This document shows positions 10,008 to 21,462 of a stretch of DNA of 64,000 bases, one piece after another; within the stretch, counting starts at the first letter, position 1, and the number at the start of each line of letters is the position of its first letter. A program made the translations under genes and the position numbers. Origin of the DNA: Aphrocallistes beatrix (taxonomy: Eukaryota > Porifera > Hexactinellida > Sceptrulophora > Aphrocallistidae); contig OY725497.1 of assembly GCA_963281255.1 (NCBI GenBank), forward strand, positions 2,604,001 to 2,668,000, read 5' to 3'. Below the pieces are notes generated by a model. It was not told the origin of the DNA. It saw only the letters and a program-made list of their open reading frames with translations, and did no database searches.

Positions 10008-13000
10008 GAATTTAGGTCATTTCCTACTTCCCAAATTTCTTTAGGACAAATTCATACTTCGCAATATTTAGGTCAAATTCTTGCATTTATTTAGGTCAAA
10101 TTCCTGCGTCCCTTATACGGATTGCAATCCAAAGGGATTGCTCCAAGAAATACTCCAACTTGGGCTATCTGCAATGTTTCCAAATACCATAATTGCACTA
10201 CGTAATTTTGTTAGTTTGCCTGCATCATTGACTTCAGGGGAACGCACCTTCAATGTTTTAAACCAAGTTAAAAGTTGTTACCGTTCAACTATGGGACAAG
10301 GGAGTTTAAATGGGCGTGCCATGCTTAATATCAATTATGATATTGCACGAAGATTTTATTTTATCTTATGAATTGATTCATTCGCACAGAAAGCATTTAT
10401 CAATTAAAGCTCGTTTGTATTCACATAATTATACTTATATCATCGTATAATATTTATCACTTCTCACGTTTTCATTTGTTTTCATTGGAATTGTAGTCTA
10501 AATTCTAGCAGTGGCCCGGGCCTCTCTGATTCTCTCAAAGGCCCTGCCAGTCAGACTTAATCCAGTTATGGAATTTGGTCGGACTTTTTCCAGTCGGACT
10601 TATTCCTGTCATGGAAAAACAGCAGTCGGACTTATTCCAGTCGGCCCAATTCAGTCAACTCTTCATATCGTGCTCCTTAATAAATTTGAATATTTTACAT
10701 GTACTTCGTGCAGATTCTAATTCAATGATTTCATCGATGTTGATGTTAAGTAATCTAACTTGAAGATTTGCAATCGTTATTTCTGCTGAATTGGCTTTTT
10801 TCGCTCTTTTATAAAGAAATGTTGCGACTATATCCTTCTCTTCAAAAAATACAATCTTTTGAACTGTATTAAATAGTATACAAGAATGATCAATAATGGT
10901 TGAGCTAAAGCAGGGGTTCTTAACCGGGGGGGAATTTCAGCATCTCTGGAGAGAAGTGTGTAAGATCTAGGATACTAAAAAAATTCTCAGAAGAAGTACA
11001 GACTGTTAACAGTGATGCTTATAGTAAAAAGCAAAATTTCAGAATTACGGCAATTGTTCATGAATGAAACTCTATTTTCAACCCCAAAATTACGACCAAA
11101 TTACTAATTACAATAAAGTCTTACAGGATTCCAAATCTTGATGAATAGAAAACAATACTAACTTGACAAATAAATAACAATCTGGATCCAATAGTATAAA
11201 TGTAAAGAAAATCTATCTAATGGACATTACCAACACACTAGTTACTATCGTGTGTTGGTAAAGTAAAATTTTTCATACCGTTCAATATTTGGGATGCGTA
11301 GAAATACAAGCGGACAAATCATGATTGGGTACCACGAAGGGGAAATTGTGCAAATAAGGTTAAGAACCACTAAGCTAAAGCATTTTGAACATTTATCAGG
11401 AGTGTATCCCTTACGTTCCACACAAATTTATCTGTCGATTTTGATGGTGGGGAGTCAGTTTCTGATATTTCTATATTTTGTGTAACTGGGAGTGAATTTT
11501 CAATTTTAGGTCGCCCAGCGCATCCTTTGAAGATCATGCACACCTGACAGGACTAAAGATTGTGATTACTCATTCTTTTCTCTTCAGTTTCAATAATGCC
11601 AAGAGTTGGAAGTTTATACCTTGAAGGATCTTTGGTATGCCGAGAGAATGATTTGGCACAGCGTCGACATTACTTTTTTGGAAACTAGAAATACCATAGC
11701 CTACTGTATATAAGGCTTCATAATAAGCGAATTTGGGACTAGGGATGCGGTAGAAGATGGTTGAACTAATACATGAGCAGCCTTAAATCATTAACAAAGC
11801 ACAATCGAGCTTAGGAATGTATTACCAGCATATATAAATATGGTGTCAAAGTACCTATATCCGTTGTCAAAATTTAGATTAGTTACCATATGGTTGCGCA
11901 ATAGATTATATTTGTGACAAATTTGGTGAGGTCGTTAAGGGCACTTCTAAGTGTTTTTACCATAATATTTTTTCGCATAGAGCTGAGATGCATAGGCGTC
12001 GTAACCCACCCGGGTACCCGGCAATGACCGGGCGGCCCAGAGGGAATACCGGGTACTACCCATTATAGTGACCGGGTAGCACCCGGTATATGACCGGGTG
12101 CTACCCGGTAAAATGCCGGGTGTTACCCGGTAAAAAGCTGAGTGCTATTATGTACTGGTAATTGGCTGTTACAATTTTGCCCATCCAGGATAGTCGCATC
12201 GGAACGAATCGTAATATTTTTAATGATATAGTTTTATTAGACTCCCATTATTGGTCACTGTAACTCCAGTATGTATATATCCATTGATTTTACTAATAAT
12301 CCAGCCAGCCTTCATATTCTGTACTTATACAATAGGAATATTTTTATCAAGGGTTCACGGCCCATTTGGCTGACGGTAACGCTGGATCAGCTGAAGATAC
12401 GGCCCGATTAACTGACTGAACGGCACTGGATACTTGTTGCCGGGCAGTCCAAGGGTAGGCAATAAAGTTTACGACGCCTATGCTGAGATGTGAATGGGTT
12501 AATACGAAAAAATTTTTCATGGAATATTGCTACATTCCAGTGTTGCTATTGAAACGTGTTTTGGTCAGTTGGGATCATATCTGGAAAACCGCAAGAGCTG
12601 GACATTCAAACTTAATTCCATTTGATAGCCAATAGACTATTTCCTTTTAAGTGATAATATAATCAAAGTGTCTAAATTTAATGGTTTCCAAGTTATTAGA
12701 CAATTTATCATATTAGTTACTTTTGGTTATTTGTCGAATATCTCGTAAATCAATGAATTTATACGTCGAAATAATATTATCGCTTAATAGGAAGTAGTCT
12801 ATTTGCTATCAAATGGAATTATATTTGAATGTCTAGCTATCGCGGTTTTCAAGATATAGCCCCAACTGACCAAAACACGTTTCCATAGCAACACTGGAAT
12901 GTAGCAAAATTCCATGAAAAAATCCAATTTTTCGTATTAACCCATTCACATCTCAGTGTGGTAAAAACACTTAGAAATGTCCTTAAACGACCTCACCAAA

Positions 13001-15834
13001 TTTGTCACATATATAACCTATTGCGGGACCATATGGTGACTAATCTAAATTTTAACGACGGATATGGGTACTTTGACACCATATTTATATATGCTGGTAA
13101 TACATTCCTAAGCTCTATTGTGCTTTGTTAATGATTTAAGGCTGCTCATATATTTTACAGATTGTGAACATAGCCTCTTGCTAGTGTCTGTATATAGGGA
13201 ATTTCGGCACCAAATTGACTCCTCTATATATGCGGAAACATATTAGCGCAGAGTAGCGAAGGAATTGTGCATTTCATGTTACAAGCATGAAATTAGGTAC
13301 AATGATTCTATACAACATAAGATTCATTTAATTAATTAGATTCAAAAAGCCTTATGAGGTTATAATGACGTTTCAAAAGTAAATGGCGAGTTAAGGAAGC
13401 CTTACTTCATTACACCCGCACAAGGCATTTTTATGTCGAAAACTTTATAGAGGAGACAGTTTTGCATCGTTTTGAGCGGAGCATTTTTTTATATAATGTA
13501 TACATACCTATTGAGTTATGGTACCACAACGGATTTGAGGTTGGTAATTTGTTATAATTTGATTTCAAAATTATTGAACCAATTGTGCATTTTATGTAAA
13601 AATCCTCTAAAGTGTGTTTATCTGGCTTTTGGTGCAAAACTGCAAATTTAACCTCATTCCTTTCAAAGGTATTTTTTGAATCTAATTTTTATATTTTAAC
13701 CTCTTCAACGTTACATATTTATCCTGCTATTAGCGATTCTAGGTAAATATTTGTGTCGCTATACTGCTGCCAACACCTGTAAATAATATCAATGTATTTG
13801 AAGCCTTAGTTGTTTGATGCTTTATAATATTATTGTATGCTCTACGTTAGGTGCTCCAAAAAAACATTAATAATTTTAATTACGAAGGCTGGTCTCACTT
13901 GTTTTCGCCAATATCTCGGAACCGGTAGATTTTAGGTAATTAAAATGTATTATTAGCTGATATAAAACCACCCCCAAATATCTCAAAAATAACGTTGCTA
14001 GTTTCTTTGCCTATCAGAAGTCTGCACGAGGCGGAGCCTACCTGCACGACCACTAAATCGACTCCAAATTGCTTGAATTTTTTAATGGTGAATATTTGGT
14101 GATCAATGGAAACTATTTGAATGGTGTGCATCTAAAGATTCTACAATTTTTTGGAGTACCCTGCACTCGTGCATACAAGATAAGCTTTACATTTTGTAAA
14201 TAAATAACGAAGAGGCAATTGAAAAATTGGATTCCATTGAAGAATTATATTATAGTGATCCTTACTTTTAATGATATTTCCTGATCTTATATACGTACAT
14301 ATGTAGGGTTGCCAGACGTCCGGTTTTGACCCGGACAGTCCGGGTTTCGAGCCATTTGTCCGGAGTCCGGGAATGGGATGAATTTGTCCGGGTTTGGAGA
14401 ATTTTGAGTCCTGTCCGACTACTCACTACTCAGGACTGTCAATATATTCTATCCGTATCTAAGTTATTTAGTTAGCTATTGCTCTGCTGCAAAAGTGTCA
14501 CTCTCTAATATTTGAAGAAAGAGTGCAAGTTTGTGAAATTTGGATTATTACTGATTTGTAATGCTACCATAGTGTACGTAAACTACTGAGTACTGACCCT
14601 AACTGCCTAACATGTTTCGTAATGAGTATACTTGGAATCCTCTTTTTGTTTCTGTGTTCAATGGCTTCAACGATGAATTATGATATGTAGATATGTAGTC
14701 ACGTGAGTCAAGGGTCATTTTATGTGTCTTTGCAGCTCTGGTTTACAGTGAATTACCTACATTCAAATTGTTATTTCAAATTTTATTCTCTGAGATTTTA
14801 GTTTACCCGCAATAACTAATAGACGAAATATAATTTATAATTTCTCTTGCTTATTTATGTATTCTGTATATTTTGACGATAAGTTATTGATACAAATTTA
14901 AAATTAGATAACATTACAATAAGCATTTTTTTAGAGAATAAATTATGTCCGGGGTTTGGCCTTTAGAAAATCTGGCAACCCTAACTGTATGTGTTTTGAA
15001 ATGAGTGATTTTATTTTATTAGAAATATGTTAAGGGTATATTCATTTATATGTTGAAAATACAGTCGACACCGAATAATAGAATCACCGGATATTCAGGT
15101 CAATCGTTTATTCGGACCAATTTTGGCAACACCGGAATAGTTTCACACATAGAAGCTAATATGATATAGTATTTTCGGTTAATAGAGTTCTCCGCTTAAT
15201 AAAAGGTTAATATTCGGTAAATTTTGTGGATTTTCAAAATTCTAAAAAATGTTTTGGGCAATAAACCTGTTAAATTCCTTCGGGACACTTGGTCCTGGAT
15301 ATTTTTTTCTGGTCATTACCGTACCAATAGATTCAACCGGTCCGCCTGAACCTTAACTATAAAATTTTCCAAATTAACTTTGTGTTTGTTTTAATAAAGT
15401 GAATTAAATTTTATTTTACACAAGCGCGCTTCGCTTGCTTGCGCTGCGCGGCTGGAGGACACTTTGTGTCCACCGGAGGCGCCCTGCGGGCGCCTGGGGT
15501 CACATTGATTAATTACAGAGTTGCACGCGGGCTACCCGCGAGTTGCGGGCCGACTTTTCTTATCGGCCCGCGGGCCGTGTGGGCCGAATGTAATAGTTTG
15601 CGGGCTCCGCGGGCCGGAAATCTTGGCAGAACTCCTCGCGATGACAACCGAGACGATGTGTTTAACTGTCACAGGGTACCAATTAAGGAATACTTACGTA
15701 AATGGAACTTTGTTAGTTTCCACTTATTTGTGTTTGCAGAAACTCACTCCCATAAAAGGATTCCCTAAGTGTCGCTCTATAGTTAGTAACTAACAAAGTG
15801 GGCTAAAAATATTTATGCGGGCTTCTTGCGGGCC
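10008..15834. other. Right copy of the apparent 5.9-kb duplication
   Basis: Repeats 3936..9807 with offset 6072 before the VNTR and 6027 after it. Internal counterparts: hAT relic 10138..10371, hAT MITE 10911..11372, P-type foldback 11695..13149 with hAT MITE 11991..12482, and hAT-like element ~14305..14983. Apart from these elements it holds AT-rich sequence with no supported gene. Confidence 0.85.
10138..10371 (+). pseudogene. hAT transposase C-terminal fragment, duplicate
   Basis: Identical in translation to the relic at 4066..4299 and in the same context. Most likely the same locus represented twice because contig ends were not merged. Confidence 0.65.
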
Positions 15835-16299
15835 GCGGGCCGAGTTAACTTAAAATTGTGGGCCGCGGTTACAAATTTCGGCCAGCGTGCAATTCTGATT
15901 AATTATAAGGGAGATAACATCTCTAAATACGTCTGTCCTACTGTTATAATCGATATCGCGCGAAAAATGACCAAATTTGTCAATTTTAAAATTTTGATGC
16001 GTAATGATCACGTCATCACAAAGTGATGAGTTATCATTTTTTGATAATAGTTACTTCATATGTGAGGTATATTAATATACACATTCTATTAAAATTTCAG
16101 CCTTCTATCACTTAAAATGGCTGAGTTATGGTCGAAAAACTGAAATTTTTTATTTATAATGAGGTGATAATGACGTCATAATTCCATGTTTCGACATTTT
16201 GGTCTGAACTCAGAACTTACTTGGGCCATAGCCAAAAGACTCCCACATGCCAAAAATCAGCTCTCTACTCCTGGCAGTTTCTTCAATCAATTCGTTGCA
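15421..16299 (+). repeat. Family A repeat interrupted by a hAT MITE
   Basis: Starts CAAGCGCGCTTCGCTTGC and ends AATTCGTTGCATATA. The repeat resumes at ATTAATTATAAGGGAGATAA exactly after the hAT TSD, so the order of insertion is clear: repeat first, hAT later. Confidence 0.85.
15516..15897. mobile_element. hAT MITE, TSD ATTAATTA (382 bp)
   Basis: TIRs CAGAGTTGCACGC and GCGTGCAATTCTG. ATTAATTA is duplicated at 15508..15515 and 15898..15905. Subterminal GCGGGCC repeats. The truncated duplicate is 9489..9807. Confidence 0.9.
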
Positions 16300-16318
16300 T
16301 ATATATATATATATATAT

Positions 16319-16712
16319 TCGCTTGCTTGCGCTGCGCGGCTGGCGGACATTTTGTGTCAGCCGCAGGCGCCTGGGGTCACACTGATTGCTTATAAAGGAG
16401 ATAACCTCTATAAACACGTTTGTCCTACTGTTATAATTGATATCGAAAGAAAATCACCAAATTCGTCAATTTTTAACTTTTTTTGATGCGTAATGATGAC
16501 GTCATAACAGAGTGATGAGTCATCATTTATTGATGATAGTTGCATCATATGTGAGATATATTAATATATGCATTCTATTTAAATTTCAATGGCTGAATTA
16601 TAGTCGAAAAACTGAAATTTCTAATTATATAAAAAGGTGACAATGACTTCATAATTCCATGATGAGTCGACTTTTCCGTCTGAGCCCAGAACTTAGTGGA
16701 GCCATAGCCAAG
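16319..16712 (+). repeat. Family A repeat, truncated 3'
   Basis: Begins within the hairpin end (TTCGCTTGCTTGCGCTGCG) and ends after GGAGCCATAGCCAAGA, where unrelated sequence starts. The last ~90 bp of the consensus are missing. Confidence 0.8.
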
Positions 16713-16879
16713 ATTTTAGAGATTTGTGTTGAAATTTGGTGAATAAAATGTGTAAATTGAAGAAATATAAAAGAAGAAATGGAAAATTATCCAACAGATC
16801 TATCAATGCTTTCAAAATACATATTTCCTCTGCTACTGTACGTGATAAATTTGACACCAAAACTGTGAAGATTAGCAAT

Positions 16880-17284
16880 ACTAGTCAATGGTAATAAATC
16901 TGTTAACAGTTTGACTAAATTTGGCTTAAAATTCACATTCTACACATTTGATTTACTCATTTTATAGTCTTTCAACTCAATTACTCTATTTAAAAGTTAA
17001 ATATTTTTAACCCGTGACACCTAGTGCCACTAACGACATCATATATAGTGGCATTAATTTATGGTATGTGGTACAGTTAAGTAAATGTAAAATATTTATG
17101 TTTAAAGGAGAGTAATTGAGTGAGAGCTTATAAGGTTCATAATTTTAATGTGAATAAAACGAATTTAAAATAAAAATTAGTGTATTTGTTACAGATTAAA
17201 CATTGTTGACTTCATAAATAGATTAGTTTTTCAACTATTTGATGGAAAATTTTGTGATGTACGTATACTTTTGGTAGGGGAGTG
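16880..17284. mobile_element. Tc1-type MITE remnant
   Basis: The right end ACTTTTGGTAGGGGAGTG-TA and the internal GTGGCATTAATTTATGGTATG block resemble the elements at 18124 and 40284. The left TIR is not recognisable. Confidence 0.4.
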
Positions 17285-17297
17285 TATATATTTATAG

Positions 17298-17480
17298 AAG
17301 CGCGCTTCGCTTGCTTGGGCTGCGTAGCTGGCGGACACTGTGTCCGCCGGAGGCTCTAAATATGTGTATCTTACTGTTATAATCGATATCACTCGAAAAA
17401 TCATCATATTTGTCAGTTTTTAAATTTTTGATGCGAAATGATGACGTCATTACAGAGTGATGTGTCATCTTTTTTTGATG
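17298..17480 (+). repeat. Family A repeat fragment
   Basis: The hairpin end is fused by a ~60-bp deletion to CTAAATATGTGTATC. The copy breaks off after the AP-1/CRE segment (TGATGACGTCATTACAGAGT). Confidence 0.75.
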
Positions 17481-17555
17481 ACAGTTTATTTTGTGATCAA
17501 AGTAAACTATATAAAGGGTACTCATCTAAAGATTTGACACTCTAATATACAAGTA

Positions 17556-17749
17556 CAGTAGAACTCGGTTAGTACGTATCCCTCCGGGAAGCGGAAAAAA
17601 GTACGTACTATCCGTAAGTACGTACTAACCGAGTTGATATCACATTGAAATCTATATAATAAATGAATTTTGGTCCAGAGAAATGAGTACGTACTAAGCT
17701 GAAGTACGTCTTATCCCGAGTACGTAAGCGTACTAACCGAGTTCTACCG
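17556..17749. mobile_element. pogo-like MITE (194 bp)
   Basis: TIR CAGTAGAACTCGGTTAGTAC with the inverse ending GTTCTACCG, flanked by TA. Internal words GTACGTACTA recur. The same family is at 38944 (fragment) and 55099. Confidence 0.75.
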
Positions 17750-18123
17750 TATATGCACTCTAACCGGACAATAGTGTTTGAAATCCAGACTATTTTCCAT
17801 CATAACTAGCTATAAAATTCATGGAGTGAAATGTAAATCAAACTGTAACATATATACTGTAATTTCGATTTCAAATTCATTCTAATCGAGTTTTAATAGT
17901 AAGGATTAGTAATAAAGTAGGTATATTCATGAGTGAAATGTGATCAAACTGTTACAGATAATGTAATTCCGATTTCAAATTAATATTCTACACATTCGAA
18001 TTACTCAGGTTAGATGCCTTCTATTGATTTATTCATTTCCAAGGTTAAGATTAATCAAACTGTGTCACTCCACGTAATTATGTCTAATGGTAATGGGAGT
18101 GAAAAGTGGCACAAAGTTACATA

Positions 18124-18583
18124 CACTAAGCAACAAAAGTATTTCAACACTTGATTCTTTCCAATACAAATAATAGAAAATTGGAATTTTTCATGAAGGG
18201 CAATACGTTCAAATTCAAAGAAATACTAAAAATCTCTACACATTCGAATTAGTTATAGTTGAACATAACTAGTAAATTACTCAACTCAATGAACAATTTT
18301 ATCAGCCTGATCCACCATAGGTAATTCATTGCCATCATGCATAGTAGTCAAAATGGGTGTATGTGGCATAAGGTGGCACTGATTGATAATTACAAAAAGT
18401 TAGGAATTAATGATTAATTAGAAAAATTAACCTGTTACTAATTTGAATGCGTATTATTCGAATCTGGAATCCGATTAGCTGTATCCCATAGCGTTTAGAA
18501 GTAACCCTCTTCATGAATAGACCCATTTTAGCATTATTTGTATGGGAAAAATCAAGTGTTGAAATACTTTTGTCCGCTTAGTG
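18124..18583. mobile_element. Tc1/mariner-type MITE (460 bp)
   Basis: TIR CACTAAGCAACAAAAGTATT and its inverse (ACTTTTGTCCGCTTAGTG) between TA dinucleotides. Internal GTGGCACAAAG blocks are shared with the other two copies. Confidence 0.75.
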
Positions 18584-18655
18584 TATATTGATAATAAGTC
18601 AACTTATGAATGACTATGGCAATAGAAGGCTTCATTCCTGTGTAATTCGAATGTC

Positions 18656-18687
<32 letters not shown>

Positions 18688-18688
<1 letters not shown>

Positions 18689-19156
18689 GTAACGAATTGA
18701 TTGAAGAAACTGCCGGCGGAGAAAGCTGATTTTTGGCATGTGGGAGTATTTTGGCTATGGCTCGAGTAGGTTCTGAGCTCAGATGAAAATGTCGACCCAT
18801 CATGGAATTGTGACGTCATTGTCACCTTTTTTATAATTAGAAATTTAGTCATACAGGTGGTAGAAGGCTGAAATTTTAATAGAATGTGTATATTAATATA
18901 CCTCACAAATGATGCAACTATCATCAAAAAAGATAACTCATCACTTTGTTATGACGTTATCATTACGCATCAAAATTTTAAAAATTGTCAAATTTGGAGA
19001 TTTTTCGTGCGTTATCGATTATAACAGTAGGACAGAAGTATTTAGAGATCTTATCCCCTCATAATTAATCAATGTGGCCCCAGGCGCCCACAGGGCTCCT
19101 CCGGCGGACACAAAGTGTCCGCCAGCCGCGCATCGCAAGCAAGCGAAGCGGGCTTG
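18688..19156 (-). repeat. Family A repeat, full copy
   Basis: Reverse orientation: starts TGTAACGAATTGATTGAAGA after (TA)n and ends at the GC-rich hairpin followed by GGGCTTGTATATATA. Confidence 0.85.
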
Positions 19157-19177
19157 TATATATATATCTAATATATA

Positions 19178-19558
19178 CAGTCGAACCTGCTATAACGGCC
19201 ACTCTATATAACGGTCACCAATGAACAGTCCCGTCCGAAATTCCATAATATTAAACCTGTGTATAGCGGTCACCTGCTCAACGCGGCCAGCGGCCACCCT
19301 TTTGTAGTTCCTTACTAACCCTAAAACTGTGCATAACGGCCATCACCTTTTTCACTTTTTATGTGTTTATTACAGGACATGTTACGAACGATAAACAAGT
19401 TTCATGTAATTACTTCAAGTAATGGAACTACATGTAGTAACTATGCTTCATTCTAGATAGGGTTAAGACAATCACCTGTATACAACGGTCACCTATGTAT
19501 AACGGCCAATTTTTGTCCAGTCACTTAGGTGGCCGCTATATATATACAGGTTCCACTG
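19178..19558. mobile_element. TA-flanked MITE (381 bp)
   Basis: TIR CAGTCGAACCTGCTATAACG with inverse end CAGGTTCCACTG. Repeated subterminal TATAACGGTCACC words. The terminus resembles pogo/Tigger-type MITEs. Confidence 0.7.
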
Positions 19559-19568
19559 TATATATATA

Positions 19569-20047
19569 CAAGCGCGCTTCGCGGCTGGCTGACACTTTAT
19601 GTCCGCCGGAGGCGCCGTTTGGGAGTCTGAGGTCACATTGATTAATTATAAGGAAAATAACATCTCTAAATACGTCTGTCCTACTGTTATAATCGATATC
19701 GCACGAAAAATCACAAAATTATCAATTTTTAAAATTTTGACGAGTAATGATGACGTCATAACAAAGTGATGAGTCATCATTTTTTTATTATAGTTGCATA
19801 ATATGTGAGGTATGTTTGTATACAGATTCTATTAAAATTTCAGCCTGCTATCTCCTATAATGGCTGAGTTATGCCCGAATAACTGTGTTGCTTAACTTTT
19901 AAAAATGTGACAATGACGTCATAATTCCATGATGAGTCGACATTTTGTTCAGAGCTCAGAAGTTTCTGGAGCCATAGCCAAAAGACTCCCGCATGCCAAA
20001 AATCAGCTTTCTGTGACTGGCAGTTTCTTTAATCAATTCGTTACAGA
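19569..20047 (+). repeat. Family A repeat, full copy
   Basis: Starts CAAGCGCGCTTCGCGGCTGG (part of the hairpin deleted) and ends AATCAATTCGTTACAGATAT, then (TA)n and a 26-bp motif at 20060..20085. Confidence 0.85.
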
Positions 20048-20114
20048 TATATATATATCATCCTTACTATTAAAACTCGATTAATGTGTATATATATATA
20101 TACTATATATATAT

Positions 20115-20646
20115 CTGTAACGAATTGATTGAAGATACTGCCAGGGGCAGAAAGCTGATTTTTGGCATGTGAGAGTTTTTTGGCTATGGCTCCAGTAAGT
20201 TCTGAGCTCAGAGCAAAATGTCGACTCATCATGGAATTATGACGTCATTGTCACATTTTTAAAAGTTAAGCAATACAGTTATTTGAGGATTACTCAGCCA
20301 TTATTGGAGATAGAAGGCTGAAATTTTAATAGAATCTGTATACTAACATACCACACATACAGGGGCGGTCCCAGGGGGGGGGGCATCCGGGGCATTTGTC
20401 CCTAGTTTGATTGTGCGGCCCCGGATTTCATTCGACCATCTAAGCCAAAATCATAGGAAGGTCCCGGATTTTTTTAATTTTGCCCCGCCTCGCCCCGGTT
20501 TGGAAAATTCCTGTGACCACCCCTGCACACATATGATGCAACTATCATCAAAAATGATGACTCATTATGACGTCATCATTACGCATCAAAAATTGAACAA
20601 ATTTGATGATTTTTCGTGCGATATCGATCATAACAGTAGGACAGAC
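20115..20646 (-). repeat. Family A repeat, first part, split by a P element
   Basis: Reverse copy starting CTGTAACGAATTGATTGAAG. It is interrupted by a 166-bp hAT MITE at 20360 and stops at GTAGGACAGAC, where the P element begins. It resumes at 24763. Confidence 0.85.
20360..20525. mobile_element. hAT MITE (166 bp), TSD CACACATA
   Basis: TIRs CAGGGGCGGTC and GACCACCCCTG. CACACATA is duplicated at 20352..20359 and 20526..20533. Inserted in a family A copy. Confidence 0.9.
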
Positions 20647-20777
20647 CATAGCCTACTTAATATAAGGCCTGACAGTAACTTAAAAATTATGGACCAAGGA
20701 TGAAGATGGTTATAGTTATCAAACCATCCTTACTATTAAAACTCGATTATTGTGTATGTGTATATATATATATATAT

Positions 20778-21273
20778 CTGTAACGAATTGATTGAAGAAA
20801 CTGCCGGGCGCAGAAGGCTGATTTTTGGCATGTGGGAGTCTTTTGGCTATGGCTCCAGTAAGTTCTGAGTTCAGAGCAAAATGTCGACTCATCATGGAAT
20901 TATGACGTCATTGTCACATTTTTAAAAGTTAAGCAACACAGTTATTCGGGCATAACTCAGCCATTATAGGAGATAGAAGGCTGAAATTTTAATAGAATCT
21001 GTATACTAACATACCTCACATATGATGCGACTTTCATCAAAAAATGATGACTCATCACTTTGTTATGACGTCATCATTACGCATCAAAAATTTTAAAATT
21101 GACAAATTTGGTGATTTTTCGAGTGATATCGATTAGCACAGTAGAACAGACATATTTAGAGATGTTATCTCCCTTATAATTAACCAATGTGACTCCAGGC
21201 GACCGAAGGGATCCTCCGGCGGACACAAAGTGTCCGCTAGCCGCGCAGCGCAAGCAAGCGCGAAGCGCGCTTG
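20778..21273 (-). repeat. Family A repeat inserted in the P element
   Basis: Full reverse copy (CTGTAACGAATTGATTG to GCGAAGCGCGCTTG), flanked by (TA)n and a 26-bp motif at 20725..20750 on the left. It shows that family A moved after the P element arrived. Confidence 0.85.
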
Positions 21274-21462
21274 TAATATTTAATATCGAAAATATTATAA
21301 TAATGAACCATATTTATTGTAAATATTATTTGAATGAATACTATTTTGATCACATTATTCAAAACTATTATATTACGCATACCATTAGCTTACTTTTAAT
21401 CTCTCTCTGCTTTTAATTAATATTAGCTTCTCTCATCCCGACTCATTCCAACTCATTTCGAC

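Noticed and set aside
3936-15834. Genuine recent tandem duplication
   Set aside because: Boundaries coincide with gap edges and the second gap shows the same pattern, so contig overlap is the simpler reading; reported as such with a test.
21189-21416. 75-codon frame just upstream of the P transposase
   Set aside because: The first half is the hairpin end of a family A copy; the remainder is AT-rich leader.
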